Assembly (NCBI GenBank): GCA_932521035.1
Contig: OW051495.1
Location: forward strand, 11,532,001 to 11,596,000
DNA from: Oscheius dolichura
Taxonomy: Eukaryota; Nematoda; Chromadorea; Rhabditida; Rhabditidae
Length of the DNA stretch: 64,000 bases
Direction of reading: 5' to 3'
A program made the translations under genes and the position numbers. Below the pieces are notes generated by a model, which saw only the letters and a list, made by a program, of their open reading frames with translations, did not search any database and had not been told where the DNA came from. Position 1 is the first letter of the stretch; every line of letters starts with the position of its first letter. This document shows positions 57,291 to 64,000 of this stretch, piece after piece.

Positions 57291-58527
57291 GTTAAATTTG
57301 TTGTTTGTATCTGCTTCTGTTGCTGTTGCTACGCCCTGTTCCCCTCTCAATGGACAGGATTGAATGGCTTTTAGATTCATGAAGTCGAGGCAAATAACAG
57401 GTAGAGAGGGAGGGAATATGAATTGGAAAACACACACTTTCTTCGGGGGGAGGGGGCAGATGACAGACGGGGAAAATATATGAGGAGGCAAATGAGGGTT
57501 TACACGAGGAAGTCAGGGGGGAACCTGTTAATCCGTTGTCCCTTCTCTTTTCCTAAACAGACCAAAAAGTGCTGGGAGAGAAGGGGCCAAGCGCAAGAAA
57601 TATAAGGGGATACTGGAGTTGTTTTGAAGCCGGGCCAAGGAGGCTGCCCTTCTGAATTTTTCAACTCGTCGACCGGAGAACGTGATTCTTGGGAGGATGC
57701 CTTCTCAGCGGCCGGGAGGAAATGATCTTAATTTAGACGGGAGACTCCCGAGATCTAGGAATAAACCCCGAAGTCCCTCGAAAAAGTCGGCGTCGTGGGA
57801 TCTTCTGGTCTTTTTTTGGAAGTGAGAAGAGGAAGAGGAAGGAACACGCACCGACCCCGACTAATTCTATCTCCCCTGCCTGGTTATTCCGGCCGGGGCA
57901 TTTTGACGCTATCCTCCCGATGGAGAAAGAATTAGGAGGATGGGAGGAAGATGAGGGAGGATGGAGAATCGAGGATGGGGACGGTGGAAATAATCAGACG
58001 GAGGAAGACAATTCTCTCCTCGCCGTCTGCCCTCCCAGAATAATGCAATATTAAAGGTCCAGGGAGAAAGGGGGAGGGCTACAACCGCAAGAGCTAATGG
58101 GATTAGGTTGACTAGAGCAACACGCAGCAGAGACACGTGCTGATCATAAAATAAAAGTCGTCTCTCGCGCCTCCTTTTAAGGATTTTTTAATTCTCTTGC
58201 CAAATACACTACCCAATGAAAATGAGGGAGGGGGGCTGTCTCCTTCTAGTAGAAATCTCGATAGGTGCCCATTTTGACTCTTTTCAGAAAAATAAACGGG
58301 GAGGACGGCATTCTTTCAGCAATGGAGGAGAACAAGTAGGAGGACGAGGAGAAGAGGGAGGATAAGATGGAGAAGAAAGAGTGTGACGTGGACGATGCGG
58401 GGAAAAAAGTGGAGGATGAGGGAGAATACGGGAGGACGAGGAAAGGACCGAAGGAGACAGCCACGGGAAGATAGCCGACATCGTCGTCTCTCTTTGAAGA
58501 TTTCTTAATTCCACAATGAACCACTTT

Positions 58528-58791
58528 TTAAACATGAAGGAGGAGTTTCCCTAGGGTTTTAACAGCTCCATAAGGGCCATTGGCCACATCCAGCCGACAC
58601 AGTGTGAGGAGGATGAATGTGGGGAGAACCCGGGTCAAGAATCCCTTCTGAAAGGAGAAGAGGAGTAATAAGATGGAAATAAGGAAGAGATGAAGCCCCA
58701 CCCGAGGAGGATAAATGAAAAATCTCGTCGTCCTCTCAAGAGAATGAAGAATGGCATTTGCGTTGGTAATCGGGGGTGTCGTCACGGACAC
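58528..58791 (-). other. candidate small coding segment downstream of transporter
   Basis: Minus-strand frame: ITNANAILHSLERTTRFFIY, then (after a 54 nt stopless possible intron ending TTTCAG) KGFLTRVLPTFILLTLCRLD and VANGPYGAVKTLGKLLLHV, stop at 58528. It looks like a C-terminal membrane-associated piece. No start was identified. Confidence 0.3.
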
Positions 58792-59337
58792 CTCATTTCA
58801 AAGAAGGACGATGAGTTTCTCCGGCTGCTGCAGAAGAAGCCAGCAGAGAGAGAAAAGAAGTAAACTGCTCGGGATTGAGGCAATTAGTTGCGGGGGTTGA
58901 TGTGGATGACGAGGGAGGAGGACAGCCTTTTGTCTCGATTGACTAAGGCAGAAAAGTGGCAGAGTAGCTCAAAAAAGAACTGGGTCTTCTGCAAGGAGGG
59001 AGCAGATCGTGACATTTAACATTTGCAGTCATCTGCCCCCTGGGAGGGCGGAGGCCCAGTCGAGAGGGGCAATATATTGGAGACGAAAGGTGCAAAGACG
59101 ACACACGCCTCTATGGAAGATGATGCCGGCTGCCGGAAGGATATGAGATCATGGGGGCATGCCTACTGATGAGGGAGACGGCAGACGAGGAGAACGACAT
59201 GAAGGACAAGGAGAAGGAGGCGGAGGATAGGGGAGGACAAGGTGGACGAGGGCGACGCGGAAAACAAAGTGGAAGACAGGGGAGGACGAGACCCTGGACT
59301 AGGGAGAACAAAAGAATCTCATTTTTGACCACATTTA

Positions 59338-61594
59338 TTATAGTCTATAAAATGTTCCGGATTTATATTTAGTAGCCAATCCGAGAGGCGGTGTCATCGC
59401 GAGGGGGACGAGTCTCTTCCGGAAGAAGAGTAGCATCACCAGGGCCAGGAGGAGCATCCCCACGTGCCAGGCCATGATGTACACATAGCCGGTGGCTTCA
59501 AACACAGCTCTGTAGGGAACAGACTTTCAAAAAAGGAGAGGAGAACTTACGAGGCGATGATAGGGAAGAGAAAAGAGGAAATACTGCCGGTGAAGGCATA
59601 CAATCCTTGGACAAGACCCTGAAATACGGTAAGTGGAGGGGATGGGCAGGGAGAGGGGCCGACCTGTTTCCGTGGCCCGAGTATTTCAGACAGCATGGTG
59701 TTACACGGGGCAGAGACGAGTGGGAAGGAGAAGCCCATTATTACGGAGGTCCAGAAGATGTACAGAGGCTTGGGAATCCTGAAAAGTACGCCTCGGTTCA
59801 ATCCAGCGGCCGCCTCGGCAAACGCTCGACTAGACAGAGGCCGCAGCGCGCCGATGCGGGAGGATGAGTTCTTCGCACACTGTGCCCCGTTTCAAACAGA
59901 ATTTTTTGGCTTATTCGATGCAGCAGATCAATGGATATCTTTCGGTGTACCGACCAGGGGTGTTTCAAGCCGTCTCCGACTTACCTTGGAGTATAGTCGC
60001 ACCATTCGTATTCCAGAGGACAGCCACCGGCATCGGGCAGAGCTGTCCCGTTCTCAGTCGGCACTGGATCCAGTGGTCGATCATAAAATGGCCACGGGAG
60101 ATGGAGTAGATGGAACGAGAGGAAGAGCAGCAGTCCTGCCATCAAGTGCCACCGGCGATTCCTAATTGTATTTCTCTTTTTTCCTTCAAGACCATTAGGT
60201 ACCATTGACCGACCCTAGTCGCCCCGAAGAGGACATAGACGAGGGTGGAGGTGAGGCAGCTGACCATCTGGATGGCCCCGTTGTAGAGGACGGCCTCTTC
60301 GCTGCTCCAATTGTACATGGCCATTGTAATCGGGGAGGCCAGTCCTTCGGTACTCCCAATCCCACAGAGCATCCACCAGTAGAAAAAGAGCACACAGACG
60401 GCTTGACGGTCAAAACGGGGGATTATTGTGAAGGGATCGGCCCTTTTCTCCTCGTCTGTTATTATGCCGGCGTAGTCTTCGACAAGGACCAAATTAGTCA
60501 AGAGGATGCCGAAACAACTCGCGAGGAACATAAAATACCCGGCTGAGGTGTAGGTATTGAAGAGGAATGGACCGAAGAAATAGCCGGCTGAGCCAAGCGG
60601 AAGGAAACAGATCTAAAAGTGGTAATAATTAATCAATCAGTGTTTTTTTACAAAACTAGAAAAAGTACAAAATTCTAGGAAACACTCGAAGAGCCGAAAC
60701 ATTTGAAATATCGGCGCCCAAGTCGGCTTCATGAAGATCGTTCTATTTGTCACCAGCAGTTTTGCTTATTTTTCATGTTGTGTCTATTTTTTCTCTTGAC
60801 AAATAATCTACACCCAATAAGCCATCTTTCAGAGATGATTTTGTTATGGTAGCTTTGTACATTTCGCTAAAAAAATGTAAAACAATCCAAAAATAGTTTA
60901 CAAATTAAATTTGATGATTTTCTCTTGATTTTTCGTGTTTCCATTACGTTATTCATCGATTCCATATTTTTAAATTATTACAAGCAATTATACACGGTGT
61001 ACCTGAAGCACAGGACCAAGTGAAAAGCCAGCAGTCAATCCTGCAGTGCCTAGGGAGACTGCCCGCACTCGATCTTTACTCGTACTGGCAGTGCCCAAAA
61101 AACTTCGAAGAATTCCCAATGTTCCTGAATTTATTTGACTCTTTTTTTCTCTTTAAAATTACGCTAACCTGCTCCGAAACCTTCTAAAAATCTTGAAATG
61201 ACAAAAGCTGCGGAGAGACTCCAAACAGGTAGCAGGGGAAGCAGTGCGTAGAGGAGATTACCCACGGCGGAGAGTAAAAATCCAACGGTTAGTGGTTTCT
61301 TCGTGGATAAGGTTTTTTGGTTCCAATAGCCGAAGATGGGATTAGCTATGGCACAACCAAGGGAAGTAGACGCAAATACCCAGCCGAATAATTCCATTCT
61401 TGGCTGTGGATGAAGACTTTTGATGTATTGCCAGGTTGAGGTAAAATAGACGGACATTTGCAATCCTACAAAGAGCATCATCCAACTCGTTGTGAAAATA
61501 GAAATCCATGGTGTCTTCTTTTCCAATAGACGGGAACTGGAACAAAATTGTCAATGGATAGAGTAACATACGCGCTGGTCTTCTGTGTCTCCAT
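59338..61594 (-). CDS. major facilitator transporter, MFSD8/CLN7-like
   Basis: ATG 61594 (METQKTSASRLLEKKTPWIS) is split by a 35 nt intron. Then come TM1 and loop (MMLFVGLQMSVYFTSTWQYI), the family signature FGWVFASTSLGCAIANPIFG, FLLSAVGNLLYALLPLLPVW, VISRFLEGFGAGNIGILRSF, GLTAGFSLGPVLQ, ICFLPLGSAGYFFGPFLFNT, a cytosolic loop (DEEKRADPFTIIPRFDRQAV), C-terminal helices (TEGLASPITMAMYNWSSEEA; IPKPLYIFWTSVIMGFSFPL), and the end LATKYKSGTFYRL, TAA 59338. The W-V-A-S/T-x-S-L-G and RxLEGxGAGN elements match the MFSD8 (CLN7) group of lysosomal 12-helix transporters. Nematodes have several paralogues, so no specific symbol is given. Exons 5' of about 60.6 kb lie in AT-rich DNA and the rest in GC-rich DNA. 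Confidence 0.88.
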
Positions 61595-61801
61595 GAAGTG
61601 ACTGTTTGACACGGCGATTTACATATGGCGCCATGAGTGGGAACGTTCTCATTCCTTCTCATAAGTTCAGAGATTAAATTCAGATAATACATTTTTTTTG
61701 CGAAGATCTTTAGTTCTACAAACTGTTCTACGATTAGAAGTATCATTCAACATAACAATGAGTAATAGAATAAATTTTGAACGAGCGATAAAAATCTAAC
61801 A

Positions 61802-61936
61802 ATGTCATCAACAAATTTAAAACAAAAACGAGTGGAAAAACTTTCTAATAGTGAGGAGGACGGTTGTGATGATATTCTTGTCGACGGTCTCTTTTGCCAA
61901 CCAACGTCCGATTCTGATTTTGAAAAGGTAGAGTAG
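61802..61936 (+). CDS. tiny acidic protein, uncertain
   Basis: ATG 61802 reads MSSTNLKQKRVEKLSNSEED and GLFCQPTSDSDFEK, then VE and TAG at 61936; a GT donor after FEK could instead lead to an unseen exon. Its composition is protein-like (basic start, acidic centre). It lies between the start of the transporter (-) and the end of the next gene (-), and AATAAA follows at about 62005. No family was recognised. Confidence 0.35.
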   Translation: MSSTNLKQKRVEKLSNSEEDGCDDILVDGLFCQPTSDSDFEKVE

Positions 61937-62055
61937 CAGAACGTCCACAGTCATTATTTAAACGGCGTTCCATCTGAAGAGATGAATTTTAGATATTAGA
62001 GTTAAATAAACTTGATCTCTTGTATTGTCGTGAGTGATCTGGCAAGCGGCTGCTT

Positions 62056-64000
62056 TTATCGAAAAGGCGTGGGAGAATCTGTCACCCTTTGAAGCATCCC
62101 TCGAAACACTAAAACTCATATAATAAGGAGGAAGAAAAAGGGAACGGTAAGGAACAGTGGGCATGGTAAAAGCCTACCTTTTACCTTTATTAGAGGGATG
62201 TCTATACTGTCGATCAGAATAACTGCGATAATTCTAAAACAAAGTCTATTAACCATGAAGCTAAATACAATTTTAGTGTTTTCAAAAGCAACTGCAGTAG
62301 GAGAATCATCGGCCAATGAACATTCCGCATTGTTGACATTGGTATAAACATATTCGGTCTAAAACGACCCATAAGTAAATTTCATGTTTTACCTTTTTAT
62401 AATTGGTCTTCTTTTTATCAAGGGAATTGTCCCGATGGCTATTTTGTATCTCTTTTATATATTCAGACAGCATCGTTATTAGAACGTTCAATGCAGAATT
62501 ATTCTAAAGATAAAGTTTATTGACAAAATTTTACAAACTGTTTCAAATCTGGTAAACATCACGGCCTCATGAAACAATATAACTAGTTGAGAAATTAGCT
62601 GTTCCTCTAATTTTTGGCTTTCTCTCTCAGATTCTTTATTTCCTCTGAAAGTCACATTTTAAATAAAAGAAAATAACACTTACAGATCTCTCTTGCGGGC
62701 CAGGGAACGATAAAGCTGCATTTGCTTGTCGGCTTGGATCTTGGCTAATTCGCAATACGTCTGCAGAAATTGTTCAGCTATTGAAATTGGGTTCTTGGGG
62801 CAATCCAAAGAAACAGCGGGATAGTAGGTAATAAATTTGGTGTCATGATGATAAATCTTGAAATACCAAATTATGAACTACATTATAACATTACCTTGGC
62901 AAACGCGATTTTCGCTGCTTTTCCAAAAAGTTGTACTGACTTTAACTGACGCAAAGAGCGTATAATGTTATCATTTACTTGATCAAAAACGTAGGGAAGC
63001 GGCATACGTGGATCAAGTATCTGGAAAAGCAATATAAACTAAATTTTAAAAAAACCTCAATCATTCGTTCTAGAACAGGTAAGAGCATTGAAAGTCTTTG
63101 AGAAAAGAACGGTTTGGCACAACAATCGCATAAAGCAAGGGCGATTTGGTTTACCAATAAATCATCCATTGGAAGAAGATCCAGCCCTAAATTTGCCAAA
63201 TTTATGATATAAAACAGATACAACAGTACCTTTATTTAAAAGATTAACTGCTAAATCGGCATCAAACAATCCTAATTGAAACAGGGAATATAGTAAACAT
63301 CCTACAGGCGCACTGTGAAAATCTACTTTGATTTCCTTATAATGCTCCCTGTGCTCTTCTGTCAGTGCCCAAAATAATCCGCTAGGGAGCTGTAAAGATG
63401 ATTTAAATTTTTTTTTTGAAATGCCTCTTGTTGTGGGTGTTCCATTGAATGAGAAAACCATTCAGCTATCGCACATTTAAACCACCATGCGTCCGCTGTA
63501 AGTCTATCTAGAAGAAATTCGGTGGTTTCAGATGGCAATATCACATTATCTTCTAAAAAACAGATATGAAAGAAGGGAAAGCTATACCTCTCATCTTATT
63601 GCCCAATCCTTTTAATACACTAATGCATAATGACGGAATATCGTTATCCTTATTTTCGTATTGAAGAAGAAGAGTGTGTAGCAAAAGGAATAGCTGTGGT
63701 ACAGGGACGCTTCCAGATCCAGCTATAATCACGTTTGAATAAGAATTGAACCCGAACTAACGAGACTGCTTCGATTTTACGAAAACTGTGTATGACAACT
63801 CGGTATCCGACAAATAAAAAATCCTATAAAAATATTGATAAAAGTTGATCAGAGTTACCTTTTCAGTAATGTCAGCATTGTTTTAAGTTCTCCATCAGAA
63901 CGTTTTGTATTGAGCATTCTTGGTAAAATGAAATAACATATGACATCACTAGAGCTTAGAATGCAATCTTCAACAACATCGCCCAGAATAATTCGTAACA
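62056..64000 (-). CDS. large helical-repeat protein, 3' part only
   Basis: The 5' part lies beyond the window edge at 64000. Exons read, in order: DVVEDCILSSSDVICYFILP, VPVPQLFLLLHTLLLQYENK, PSETTEFLLDRLTADAWWFK, LPSGLFWALTEEHREHYKEI and KVDFHSAPVGCLLYSLFQLG, LGLDLLPMDDLLVNQIALAL, RLSMLLPVLERMIE, VFDQVNDNIIRSLRQLKSVQ, a coiled-coil stretch (RKRDLGNKESERESQKLEEQ), ETNNSALNVLITMLSEYIKE, and DDSPTAVAFENTKIVFSFMV before the end KVFRGMLQRVTDSPTPFR, TAA 62056. A 33 nt intron (GTTTGT...TTTAG, about 62505-62537) rejoins two frames that otherwise look like separate genes. The all-helical pattern suggests a scaffold subunit such as those in the Mediator or Integrator complexes, but this is a guess from style, not a match. 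Confidence 0.7.

Larger units (their letters stand above)
55700..59337 (+). repeat. purine-rich, strand-asymmetric repeat region
   Basis: The plus strand has long runs of A/G built from degenerate units such as GGGGAGGACAAGG and GAGGACGAGG, strongest at 55.74-55.86, 56.77-57.12, 57.93-57.97, 58.31-58.48 and 59.16-59.30 kb. Two blocks share a longer start: GAGAAATAGATGGGGAGGAC at about 56769 and AAAAATAAACGGGGAGGAC at about 58289. Many apparent open frames here come only from the lack of stop codons in purine-rich DNA. No secure gene was assembled. Confidence 0.65.

Overview
The window is nuclear DNA of a nematode, most likely a free-living rhabditid. It holds an FMRFamide-like peptide gene of the flp-9 type (two KPSFVRFG copies), cuticle collagens ending in the nematode [15 protein letters not shown] tail, a seven-helix chemoreceptor-like gene, BTB and F-box genes, and many 35-50 nt introns ending in TTTCAG/TTTTAG. 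No bacterial-type operon, rRNA, tRNA or CRISPR array was seen. Every gene is spliced, so coordinates below are outer CDS limits, with exon joins worked out by hand from phase and family similarity.

Left part (1-22.8 kb, moderate GC): a Gln-rich protein (1.4-4.1 kb, +), flp-9 with a 4.3 kb first intron (7.5-12.1 kb, +), then three genes on the minus strand: a C2H2 zinc-finger protein (13.6-16.3 kb), atg-7 (16.5-19.2 kb) and let-70/UBE2D (21.0-22.8 kb). A short motif, CCACAGTTAGACA, recurs in the non-coding DNA of this part and again near 51 kb.

First AT-rich island (23.5-28.2 kb): a BTB gene (-), an F-box gene (+), a small uncertain gene (-) and a spliced gene with a bacterial-type DNA/RNA non-specific endonuclease domain (+). 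This is the most unusual block in the window and could be a fast-evolving or selfish gene cluster.

Middle (28.3-40.7 kb, moderate GC): chemoreceptor-like gene (-), a 212 bp MITE, two cuticle collagens facing each other (31.3-33.6 kb), an LDL-receptor class A secreted protein (+) whose 2.5 kb intron contains an entire cys-loop ion-channel gene on the other strand, and the C-terminal half of a CENP-C (hcp-4) gene (-).

Second AT-rich island (40.7-49 kb): the N-terminal half of the CENP-C gene, then, divergently, a head-to-tail set pqbp-1, arp-1 and an unrecognised multi-exon gene that look like a trans-spliced operon. The last gene carries a TTAA-flanked inverted-repeat element in an intron.

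Right part (49.2-64 kb): a tiny Gly-rich protein (-), a neural-type globin with a long, probably myristoylated N-terminus (49.9-55.7 kb, -), about 4 kb of purine-rich DNA with no secure gene, an MFSD8/CLN7-like transporter (-), a tiny acidic ORF (+) and the 3' part of a large helical protein (-) that runs off the right edge.
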